Shown: positions 22,748-29,122 of the stretch, in pieces
How positions within the stretch are numbered: the first letter of the stretch is position 1
How the letters are laid out: every line of letters begins with the position of its first letter
Origin: a virus
Virus record (IMG/VR): IMGVR_UViG_3300032180_000012
Span: 1-47,284 of that record
Reading direction: 5' to 3' (one strand)
DNA length: 47,284 nt
Translations under genes and position numbers: made by a program
The notes under the pieces: generated by a model
Databases searched by the model: none
What the model saw: the letters and a program-made list of their open reading frames with translations, nothing else
Told to the model about the DNA's origin: nothing

Positions 22748-22776
22748 TTGCAAGCCTGTTCGTGTACGCATACAAT
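22748..22776 (+). promoter_or_regulatory. Sigma70-like promoter TTGCAA-17-TACAAT
   Basis: TTGCAA (22748-22753), 17 bases, TACAAT (22771-22776). Predicted start near 22783, inside an 18-bp palindrome, so it is probably repressed by a dimeric protein. No convincing gene follows on this strand within 450 bases; a transcript would run antisense to the tRNA. Confidence 0.5.
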
Positions 22777-22777
22777 G

Positions 22778-22795
22778 CAAACGGGTACCCGTTTG
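22778..22795. promoter_or_regulatory. 18-bp perfect palindrome, operator candidate
   Basis: CAAACGGGTACCCGTTTG, exact on both strands with no loop, one base after the -10 box of the promoter at 22748. A symmetric site without loop favours protein binding over an RNA hairpin. The nearby ribbon-helix-helix proteins are possible binders. Confidence 0.6.
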
Positions 22796-22835
22796 GCAGC
22801 CCTTTGGTTGCCTACAGTTACCCAGCTTCAAACGA

Positions 22836-22908
22836 TGCGCCCGGCTGGAGTCGAACCAGCGACCGTGACCCTACGAAGGACCCGCTCTATCCACTGAGCT
22901 ACGGGCGC
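22836..22908 (-). tRNA. tRNA-Arg-like gene, anticodon arm irregular
   Basis: 73 nt on the minus strand. Acceptor GCGCCCG/CGGGCGC with discriminator A, D arm GCTC-AGTGGATA-GAGC, and T arm GCTGG-TTCGACT-CCAGC are all perfect. The body (acceptor and A20 D loop) is that of tRNA-Arg. The anticodon region CCTTCGTAGGG suits anticodon TCG by homology, but strict numbering gives CGT with two stem mismatches; GGTCC/GGGTC pairs with wobbles only if the loop has 6 nt. It may be decaying or unusual. CCA is not encoded. Confidence 0.75.
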
Positions 22909-22923
22909 ATGTACCGCTTCAAG

Positions 22924-22954
22924 CCGCTGGATGGTCTAGACCACCGTCCAGCGG
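22924..22954. repeat. Long imperfect inverted repeat next to the tRNA
   Basis: CCGCTGGA (22924-22931) and TCCAGCGG (22947-22954) enclose TGGTCTAGACCA, itself a 12-bp perfect palindrome, plus CCG. On the plus strand a C/T-rich stretch follows, so it could end rightward transcription; on the minus strand it stands just upstream of the tRNA. Bases 22955-23248 hold only short weak frames (a 50-codon plus frame from 23084) that I do not call. Confidence 0.5.
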
Positions 22955-23248
22955 CACCTTACCCCCTTCTTCTTACATTTGGGGTCATTCCCCTGGGGCA
23001 CCCCCGCCGCTATTCTCGGTCCAGTCTCCGGCGACAGCTGCTCGACTGGTCTCGTGTCGGCCTTAGGCTTCCGATTCATCACGATGGCGATCCGGAGGAG
23101 GCCGCCGCCGTGCTTGCCGTGTCCCGAGAAGGCTGAGCGCTTCGGGCGCGTTTTCGAGCTGCGGGAGGTGTTCACGGCCCTACTCCACGCCGGGCTTGCC
23201 TCGTCCCGGCACGGCGCTCCGGTAACTCGCGGGTAGCAAGGTACTTGC

Positions 23249-23668
23249 TCACCGCGCCCCTCCCGCCGCCGCAGCACCCACGCCTCCCAGCACCTCATCC
23301 GCGAGGTCCAGCGCCGCCCCACGCAGGAGCTGGGTCAGCGGGGCGCCAGCACACGCCCTACGTAGCCTCTCCCCGAGCTCAGGCGCCATCTTGAGGCCGA
23401 TCGCCACCTTGGGCATGCCTTCGCCCAGGACTTCGGCCAATCGTGGCGCCCTGCCGCCCTCCGCGCGGTCCAGGCTACGTTCCAGGGCCATGCGTAGGAA
23501 GGCGCTCCGGGTCATCGTGGTGCCCTTGGCGTCGGCGATCTGCGCCCGGGCAGCGTCGATCCGCGCGACGACCTCCCGCTCGAGCTGCAACTGCGTGCGC
23601 GGCGAGCGGCCGCCGGCTGCGCTCATCGACTTTCGGCCGGCGCCAGGCCGGGCTCCTCCTCGTGGCAT
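23249..23668 (-). CDS. DNA-binding protein with two ribbon-helix-helix-like units
   Basis: 139 residues, ATG 23668 with AGGAGG upstream. After a basic MPRGGARPGAGRK start common in phage DNA-binding proteins, two similar units follow: TQLQLEREVVARIDAARAQ ... RSAFLRMALERSL and KVAIGLKMAPELGERLRRAC ... LTQLLRGAALDLADE, each reading as strand, helix, helix. Likely a repressor or partition-type protein. Last gene of the leftward operon, 340 bases from the palindrome and promoter at 22748-22795. Confidence 0.6.
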   Translation of the reverse strand: MPRGGARPGAGRKSMSAAGGRSPRTQLQLEREVVARIDAARAQIADAKGTTMTRSAFLRMALERSLDRAEGGRAPRLAEVLGEGMPKVAIGLKMAPELGERLRRACAGAPLTQLLRGAALDLADEVLGGVGAAAAGGAR

Positions 23669-23683
23669 GGTCTGGCCACCTCC

Positions 23684-23872
23684 TCATCGTGAGTCGTTGA
23701 CCTGCGCGTAATCAATGGCCGCCTGCGCGCAGGCGAGGTGGCAGAACCGCAGGTGGCCATGCACCTCGACGACAGCCGCAATGTAGCCGCCACCGATTGC
23801 GGCTTGTAGTTGGCGTGAGCAGTGCCAGCATGCTCGGCGCGATACGATCTGCCGCGGGCCCTTCCATGTCAT
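23684..23872 (-). CDS. Small zinc-binding protein
   Basis: 62 residues, ATG 23872, AGGAGG ten bases upstream and ATGA overlap with the gene before. Motif ACWHCSRQL then RFCHLAC gives a CxxC ... CHxxC zinc site. Probably a small treble-clef or HNH-derived fold. No partner or substrate is visible. Confidence 0.55.
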   Translation of the reverse strand: MTWKGPRQIVSRRACWHCSRQLQAAIGGGYIAAVVEVHGHLRFCHLACAQAAIDYAQVNDSR

Positions 23873-24096
23873 CGATTCTTGCCTCCTCCCGCGCACCCGG
23901 TCAGGGGGCGCTCATCGCGGATCTGCTCACGCGCCTCGTTGGGGTTTGCGTAGCGCTCAAGCCTGCGCAGGCGTTCTTCCCACCAGCGGCTCTCTCTTTC
24001 GGAACCCGGCAGAACATAGAAGAGCGGATACGGGCAATCGATCCCGTGCAGATAGCCGGCGAAAGCGCCACACATGCAAATCTGGGGTTCCGGCAT
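23869..24096 (-). CDS. Small protein, unknown function
   Basis: 75 residues, ATG 24096 with AGAGGAG upstream. Cys-rich start (PEPQICMCGAFAG), aromatic middle (DCPYPLFYVLPG) and charged helical end (WWEERLRRLERYAN). Stop overlaps the next start. The 155 bases between this gene and the HNH gene (24097-24251) hold no gene I can support. Confidence 0.5.
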   Translation of the reverse strand: MPEPQICMCGAFAGYLHGIDCPYPLFYVLPGSERESRWWEERLRRLERYANPNEAREQIRDERPLTGCAGGGKNR

Positions 24097-24251
24097 CGCT
24101 TCTCCTCTCGTCGAATCTGTCGAAGGCGATCAGGCCGTGGACGCCTTCCTTGGCCTTGCGGCCGGTTGACTGCTCGCCCAGGGCTGCCGGCCTCGCGGGA
24201 GCGGGCAACTAGGGTCAGCGGTCAAGATTCCCCATTGCTCGGTTTCGTCCT

Positions 24252-24770
24252 CTATCCTGCAGGCAACCATCCCCACGCCTTCCCGCTCGCGATGGCGTTG
24301 ATCGACTGGTGCGACACTCCGAACTGCCGGCCGATCTTGCGCCGCGTGAGGCCGACGGCCAGCAGTTCGCGGATCGCAGCTACGTCGCCCTCGTTGAGCT
24401 TGCCGTGCTGACTCAACCGCCCGCGAATGGTGGGGCGACAAGATGTCCCGTGCCGCATGCTATCAGCCCTGTTCTCGAGGCGCGTCCCGTAGCAGAGGTT
24501 CCCAAGGTAGTTGTTGCCGGGGTCACCGTCGAGGTGGCGAGTCTCCATGCCGGCGGGAAGCGGCCCGACGAAGGCCAGCAGCACGAGCAGGTGGACCTTC
24601 CAGCGATTGCCGCGACCGAGTTGTAGGTCGAGATGCCCGTCCGAGCGCCTGTTCTGGCGCAACGGCCGGCCGGAGAGCCCGAGCACGACACCCCAGCTGC
24701 TCACCGAATAGCCGGAGTGACCTGGGATCGACCGCCATTCCTCAGGCGACCTCGCTCTGCGTTCTTGCAT
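24252..24770 (-). CDS. NUMOD4-HNH homing-type endonuclease with HTH
   Basis: 172 residues, ATG 24770, RBS GGAGGAG. Domain order: NUMOD4-like start (EEWRSIPGHSGYSVSSWG), HNH core (VHLLVLLAFVGPLP ... TRHLDGDPGNNYLGNLCYGT, with the His-Leu-Asp and the two Asn typical of HNH_3), then a C-terminal helix-turn-helix (LTRRKIGRQFGVSHQSINAI). Such phage enzymes nick or cut DNA at specific sites and often act as homing endonucleases. Free-standing in the operon, not within an intron or intein that I can see. Confidence 0.85.
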   Translation of the reverse strand: MQERRARSPEEWRSIPGHSGYSVSSWGVVLGLSGRPLRQNRRSDGHLDLQLGRGNRWKVHLLVLLAFVGPLPAGMETRHLDGDPGNNYLGNLCYGTRLENRADSMRHGTSCRPTIRGRLSQHGKLNEGDVAAIRELLAVGLTRRKIGRQFGVSHQSINAIASGKAWGWLPAG

Positions 24771-24800
24771 TGCTCAACTCCTCCTCCGGCGGTTCCGGCA

Positions 24801-24998
24801 TTATGCGTACCTCCCGCTGCGGAGCGAGGCGAGGACGCGCGTCTTGACCTGCGAGTGCCTGCCGATCGCGTCCCATGCCAACCGCTGGCGGAGGTCAAAC
24901 TGGCGGTAGGTGAGGGTGCCGTCTTGGAAGGCGGCGACGTTCTGGCGGATCTTGCCGAGTTGGCGACCGGCGAGCAGTGCGGCCCGCGCGGCGGTCAT
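24801..24998 (-). CDS. Small helical protein, unknown function
   Basis: 65 residues, ATG 24998, GGAG six bases upstream and ATGA overlap with the previous gene. Basic and helical (LGKIRQNVAAFQDGTLTYRQ; LRQRLAWDAIGRH). No motif recognised. The coupling and RBS support coding. Confidence 0.5.
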   Translation of the reverse strand: MTAARAALLAGRQLGKIRQNVAAFQDGTLTYRQFDLRQRLAWDAIGRHSQVKTRVLASLRSGRYA

Positions 24999-25354
24999 GG
25001 CCGCCTCCCGCTTGGCGCCAGCAGTCTCCCGGCTCCAAGCCGCTTCAGTTCCGCCGCATCGGCCTCCGATGGCAGAAGGTCCCAGTCGCCGACGCGGTGC
25101 CGTTCGAGCATCTCTTGTGGCGCGACGGCCGGCGGACAGAACGGCCGGGATCTCGGCAGCCTAGTCGCCGCACGCAGCGCCTCAGCGCTCCGGGCGCAGA
25201 CATCGGCCGCAGCGTCGGCGCCGTTCACCCGGAAGATCCAGGCGGCATGGACCAGCAAGCGTGCCGCCTCGGCGGGGCAGGAGGTAGCGTACTCGGCCGC
25301 CAGGTTGGCGACTCGGCGGCCAAGGGAAAGGCGATCGACCAGGGCGGCGCTCAT
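24995..25354 (-). CDS. Helical protein, unknown function
   Basis: 119 residues, ATG 25354 overlapping the previous stop. First 70 residues are Ala-rich helices (RVANLAAEYATSCPAEAARL), then a Pro-rich link and a charged end. No membrane segment. Third gene from the promoter at 25775-25802. Confidence 0.5.
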   Translation of the reverse strand: MSAALVDRLSLGRRVANLAAEYATSCPAEAARLLVHAAWIFRVNGADAAADVCARSAEALRAATRLPRSRPFCPPAVAPQEMLERHRVGDWDLLPSEADAAELKRLGAGRLLAPSGRRP

Positions 25355-25719
25355 GAGGCCGCCTTGCGGGCGAACGGGATCTCACCGCGTTCCTTGCGCT
25401 CCTGAGCCAGCCGCTTGCCGACTCTGGTGCGCACCTTCTTGGCCAGCTGATCCCGCTGTCTGGCGATCAGGGCCGTAACCTTGGGAGGCAGCACGATGCG
25501 CTGGCTGCCGCTGCGGCTGACGATCTCGACGAAGCAGGTGTCGCCCTCCTCCGTCTGCCGGTAGGTCGCGACGATGTAGGTGGTGCTGTTGCCGAGGACC
25601 GGCTGCACAACCCGCAAAGTGCTCGCCTTGGTGGCCGCCACATCGGGGAGGCCATGCAAGGCGCCAAGCTGGCGGTCGTACTCATCCGGCATCTCGGGGC
25701 TGGGGCCTTCGTTGCTCAT
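25351..25719 (-). CDS. Conserved phage protein, unknown function
   Basis: 122 residues. ATG 25719 is chosen because GAGGAG lies six bases upstream; upstream in-frame codons fall on the -10 box of the promoter at 25775 and cannot be translated from it. Beta-rich middle (STTYIVATYRQTEEGDTCFV; GSQRIVLPPKVTALIARQ) and a basic C-terminus (KKVRTRVGKRLAQERKERGE). I recall similar short proteins in many phages, without function. Confidence 0.6.
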   Translation of the reverse strand: MSNEGPSPEMPDEYDRQLGALHGLPDVAATKASTLRVVQPVLGNSTTYIVATYRQTEEGDTCFVEIVSRSGSQRIVLPPKVTALIARQRDQLAKKVRTRVGKRLAQERKERGEIPFARKAAS

Positions 25720-25774
25720 AGCGTTCTCCTCTTCGGTCGTGGCGCCTGCCGGCGCCTGTTCTTCCACGGCCACC

Positions 25775-25802
25775 ATTATACACCCTTTCAAACAGGAGTC
25801 AA
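25775..25802 (-). promoter_or_regulatory. Strong sigma70-like promoter TTGACT-16-TATAAT
   Basis: On the minus strand: TTGACT (25802-25797), 16 bases, TATAAT (25780-25775). It stands between the gene ending at 25833 and the gene starting at 25719, and drives the leftward set 25719 to 23249. Confidence 0.7.
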
Positions 25803-25832
25803 CAACTCAATCAAAGTGGCCGAGCCGTCCCT

Positions 25833-26012
25833 TCACGGTATCTGGCGCCTTCCGAGCCCCACGCGGTCGCGGGTGCTCTGCCGCAGTCGCCGGCCGCCCC
25901 ACAAGCGCAGAGGCACCAGAAAGATGCAGGTGGTCCAGACGCGTTCTGGGCGCCGATACCGGGCGCCGGTCAGTGGGTCGCGGTTGCAGGTGCGGTTGCG
26001 GAGCCCGTTCAC
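25833..26012 (-). CDS. Small basic protein
   Basis: 59 residues, GTG 26012 overlapping the previous stop, with GGAGG five bases upstream. Arg-rich, with one short hydrophobic run (WTTCIFLVPLRLWGG). No motif recognised. Last gene before the internal promoter. Confidence 0.45.
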   Translation of the reverse strand: MNGLRNRTCNRDPLTGARYRRPERVWTTCIFLVPLRLWGGRRLRQSTRDRVGLGRRQIP

Positions 26013-26389
26013 CGCTTCCTCCCGCCATGACGCCGCTGGTGCGTGTACCCGCGCTTGCCGCCCCGGAGGCGCCTCTTGGCCCCTTCCTCGCGTCTCTGGG
26101 TCGGCGCGCGCCATTCCGGCGGCAGACAGGACACGACGCGCCTGGCCTCGGGATCGTAGACGATGCGCACATCGTTGCCCTTGATCGCGACTGAGTAGAT
26201 GTGGCGTTCGCGACGAGCGCGGTGCCCGTCGCCGGCCTCCCTGGCCTCCTGGACGCCGACGCGCCGAGCCGCGCCAGACTGCACCTCGCGCTCGATCCAC
26301 AGAAGCTCGTTCAGGCCGACCTCAAGCCCGAAGCGTTCCAGGAACCGAGCCGCAGCGTGCCGGCGGCCTGGGTCCATGCACTCAGTCAT
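26009..26389 (-). CDS. Phage protein, unknown function
   Basis: 126 residues, ATG 26389 with GAGAGGAG upstream (ATGA overlap). N-terminal helix (ARFLERFGLEVGLNELLWIE), then a beta segment HIYSVAIKGNDVRIVYDPEA that resembles small nuclease-like or host-inhibitor folds without clear catalytic residues, and an Arg/Lys-rich C-terminus. Follows the cytosine methyltransferase and a 55-residue protein. Confidence 0.5.
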   Translation of the reverse strand: MTECMDPGRRHAAARFLERFGLEVGLNELLWIEREVQSGAARRVGVQEAREAGDGHRARRERHIYSVAIKGNDVRIVYDPEARRVVSCLPPEWRAPTQRREEGAKRRLRGGKRGYTHQRRHGGRKR

Positions 26390-26553
26390 TGGCGCTCCTC
26401 TCCCTCCTTCGTGGGCTTGATGCCGAGGCCCCATGTGGCGGTCTGTCGGCGGATGGCAGCCTCCTCCCGCGCGATCTCGGCCTGGCGCTCCTCTTGGTCG
26501 AGGGGGAGGAAGCGCTGCGGCTTGCGGCGGCGCGGCGTGCGCTCAGGGGGCAC
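26386..26553 (-). CDS. Small charged protein
   Basis: 55 residues. GTG 26553 lies inside the end of the methyltransferase gene, nine bases after GAGGAG; the stop overlaps ATG 26389. Begins VPPERTPRRRKPQRFLPL and continues as a charged helix (EERQAEIAREEAAIRRQ). Function unknown. Confidence 0.45.
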   Translation of the reverse strand: MPPERTPRRRKPQRFLPLDQEERQAEIAREEAAIRRQTATWGLGIKPTKEGEERQ

Positions 26554-28735
26554 TGAGCAGCACTCCTCTAGCGAACGGCTGCACCCATACCGGCGTCGAG
26601 CCGAGCGCCCACGTCTCGCCAGCTCGCGACAGCAGGATGGCGATGCCGGCGGCCCTGAGAGTTTCACTCATTGCCGGCGGTGGGATCGCGTTGCCGACGA
26701 CCTCGGAGACGCCGCTGACAGTCATGCCCTTGACGGCTGCGGTGAACTCTTCGATCGACTCAGGATCGACCAGCCCTTGCAAGGCAGCCCGCTCAAGCAC
26801 CGACATGGGCCGGTGCCAGGTTCCGTCCAGCGCCTGGATGGTCCAGACGCCGCGGTCGTCGAGCGTGGGGAGCACCAGCTCCGGCAGTTCGGTCGGCGAC
26901 CGCGGATCGGCCACTGCAGCCGCTCCACTTCCCGGCCGGTCCGATCCGGTAACCGTGCGCCCAGGTTCGTCCCAGGAAGCGACACGCATCTTGCTCGTCG
27001 ACGCGCCGGCATGCCAGTCAAGCCGCGGGTCCTGGACGGCGATACCGCCGCTGCATGGGCTCTGGCCGGCCGTGACCGCGACCGATGGCGATCGCCAAGC
27101 GATGAGGCGATAGACGTTGTTGTGCCGGATCCCCTCCAGCCGCGGATCGGCCACGACGCCGGCGCCACTCCCCGGCGTGCGGCTTCCGGTCACCGTCCCC
27201 GCGGGCCGGTCCCAGGGCATCACGCGATGGACGTTGCCGTGGGTGCCTTCACCGAAGCCGGTGCGCGGGTCTGCCACCGACCAGCGGCCGTTGTCGTGCT
27301 GCGCGGCCGCGGTGACCGCGCCGGCCGTCTCCTCCCATCCGAGCACGCCGTAGTGGCCGGCTCGCTCGAAGTCGCCACCCTTCTCGGGACAGCCTGGGTG
27401 GCGCGGATCGGCGATCGCGTGCCGGCCGCCGGTCGGGGAGCCTTCCGCTGTCACCGTGTCGGCGTGCGCGTTCCAGCCGGCGACCCCGAGCATGCCCTTG
27501 TAGAGCGGGTGCGGGCAGCGCGGATCGGCCACCGAGATGGGTCCCTGCCCGGGCGAGCTCTGGCCGGTGACTGTCCCGGCCGGCCGGTCCCACTTCTGGA
27601 CGCCGAGCTGCTGGTAGGAGCCGGTGTAGGGTGCCCGCGGGTCGGCCACGGCATGCGCTCCCGACGTCGGGCCGCCGTTTGTGGTCACCGCGGCGCCGTG
27701 CTCCTCCCAGGATCTGATGCCGAGGGCGCCATGGTTCCAGTCGTCGCCCACTCGCGGGTCCGCGACGGCATGGGCGCCGTTCGTCGTTCCGCCGCGGCCG
27801 GTAATCGTCGACGCTGGGCCGTCCCACTCGTTGACGCCGAGGACGCCCGGGTGCCAGTAGGTGCCCGGCTCGAGCCGGTAGTCCCGCAGTACTCCGTCTT
27901 CCACCACCAGTTTGTTCAGGTCCCGCCAATCGCCGCCGGCCGGGATGAGCGCCAGTCGCACCCACGTGCGCCACTCCAACCGCGGCAGCCGGTGCAGGAA
28001 CCCGCCGGCGGGATGTCCTGGCAAGGGCAGCGGCCCCAGCACCTCGCCCACGGCACGCAGCGGGCGTTTTGGCGGCTCGAAGATGCAGACCGGCACCTTC
28101 TCCCGGTGACGTGCCACCAGGTGCAGGCGCTTGCGGGACTGCGCCAGGTTCCCGATCTCCCCGAGATCCGGGATGGTGTAGGTGACCACGTAGCCGGCTG
28201 CTTCGAGCATGCCGACGATGGCGCCGAGGAGCGCCGCGCCGCGACTCACTAGGCGCGGGACGTTCTCGAGGAGCCAAAAGCTTGGTGGATCATCGGCCCA
28301 TGCCTCGATCGCCAGGCCGATGCCGCGGAGGGCGAGAGCGTTCAGCGCTTGATACTTCGGTGACCGTGACCGCTCCTCGGTGACTAATCCTGACCAACCC
28401 TTGCACGGCGGGCTCGACACAATGATGTCGGGGGTCTCGCCGCCGGAGGAACGCTGCAGGTCTTCCGCCGTCGCCTCGCGCCAGTCCGTCGGCGGTGGAT
28501 GACCGTGGAAGGCGACGTACTGCTCGCGAGAGAACAGGTCGACGCATGTCCCCTCAACGCCGACGTAGCGGTTGAAGGCCCGCACAACCTCTGGCACTAC
28601 ATCGATGCCGCCGACGCAACGGAACCGTGCGCGCAGTTCCTGGCCGCCAGCCGTCGCTTGGACCTCGACATGCTCGCCGCCCTTCGCGGCGCCACCGAGA
28701 CCGTGGAAGAGGTGATAATGCGTCAGTTCCTGCAT
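26543..28735 (-). CDS. DNA cytosine-5 methyltransferase with eight-repeat target region
   Basis: 730 residues, ATG 28735 with GGAGGG upstream. Motifs in C5 order: motif I-like HGLGG near 11, PC of SPPCKGWSG (Cys111 is the nucleophile), ENVP at 157-160, AQSRKR (motif VIII), then, after a long insert, SVLERAALQGL (motif IX) and EVVGNAIPPPAMSE (motif X). It should transfer methyl from SAM to C5 of cytosine. Between VIII and IX, residues about 290-610 are eight units of 36-46 residues, each ending in V(A/Q)DPR or IADPR. The unit looks like copies of the segment before motif IX. Probable role: protection from host restriction. Confidence 0.88.
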   Translation of the reverse strand: MQELTHYHLFHGLGGAAKGGEHVEVQATAGGQELRARFRCVGGIDVVPEVVRAFNRYVGVEGTCVDLFSREQYVAFHGHPPPTDWREATAEDLQRSSGGETPDIIVSSPPCKGWSGLVTEERSRSPKYQALNALALRGIGLAIEAWADDPPSFWLLENVPRLVSRGAALLGAIVGMLEAAGYVVTYTIPDLGEIGNLAQSRKRLHLVARHREKVPVCIFEPPKRPLRAVGEVLGPLPLPGHPAGGFLHRLPRLEWRTWVRLALIPAGGDWRDLNKLVVEDGVLRDYRLEPGTYWHPGVLGVNEWDGPASTITGRGGTTNGAHAVADPRVGDDWNHGALGIRSWEEHGAAVTTNGGPTSGAHAVADPRAPYTGSYQQLGVQKWDRPAGTVTGQSSPGQGPISVADPRCPHPLYKGMLGVAGWNAHADTVTAEGSPTGGRHAIADPRHPGCPEKGGDFERAGHYGVLGWEETAGAVTAAAQHDNGRWSVADPRTGFGEGTHGNVHRVMPWDRPAGTVTGSRTPGSGAGVVADPRLEGIRHNNVYRLIAWRSPSVAVTAGQSPCSGGIAVQDPRLDWHAGASTSKMRVASWDEPGRTVTGSDRPGSGAAAVADPRSPTELPELVLPTLDDRGVWTIQALDGTWHRPMSVLERAALQGLVDPESIEEFTAAVKGMTVSGVSEVVGNAIPPPAMSETLRAAGIAILLSRAGETWALGSTPVWVQPFARGVLLSAP

Positions 28736-28768
28736 CGATGACCCTCCTTTCGAGAATGCTCAGCCTGG

Positions 28769-29122
28769 TCATCTCGCTTTCCTATCGGGTTCTGCGTCCT
28801 CCGGCTCACCCAGCGCCCGCTCGATCGAGCCGCGAAGCTCGCCGGCCCGCAACATGAGCTTCTTCACCGGCTTGCCGATAGCCCAGGCGTGGTCCAGCTG
28901 CCGCAGGTAGTCGGACAAGAGCTCGAGCAGCGGGCGCACATCGCCGATCGGGACCGGCGGCCGCACCGGCTTTGCGCGCGGCGGGGCCGGCATCGGCTTC
29001 AGCGCTGGCGGCATTGCGCCCTCGGGAGTCGGGGGACGGATGAGCTTGCCTTGGCGCCGCAGCAGTTCAGGCGCCTCGCGGATCAGATCCTCGAACGCAG
29101 CTTCGATCCCTGCGTCGGTCAT
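28769..29122 (-). CDS. Small Pro-rich helical protein
   Basis: 117 residues, ATG 29122 with GGAGGGGG upstream and ATGA overlap with the ATPase stop. Two helical ends (AAFEDLIREAPELLRRQ; LLELLSDYLRQLDHAWAI) are joined by a Pro-rich linker. It may be an adaptor for the preceding HerA-like ATPase or the following methyltransferase; only the coupling suggests this. Confidence 0.5.
   Translation of the reverse strand: MTDAGIEAAFEDLIREAPELLRRQGKLIRPPTPEGAMPPALKPMPAPPRAKPVRPPVPIGDVRPLLELLSDYLRQLDHAWAIGKPVKKLMLRAGELRGSIERALGEPEDAEPDRKAR

Noticed and set aside
22762-23136. A 124-codon plus-strand frame after the promoter at 22748
   Set aside because: It reads antisense through the tRNA and the inverted repeat and has no RBS.
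24130-24441. A 103-codon minus-strand frame
   Set aside because: Overlaps the HNH endonuclease in another frame; Arg/Ala-rich shadow with no RBS.
26201-28252. A 683-codon plus-strand frame
   Set aside because: Exact shadow of the cytosine-5 methyltransferase, including its repeats.
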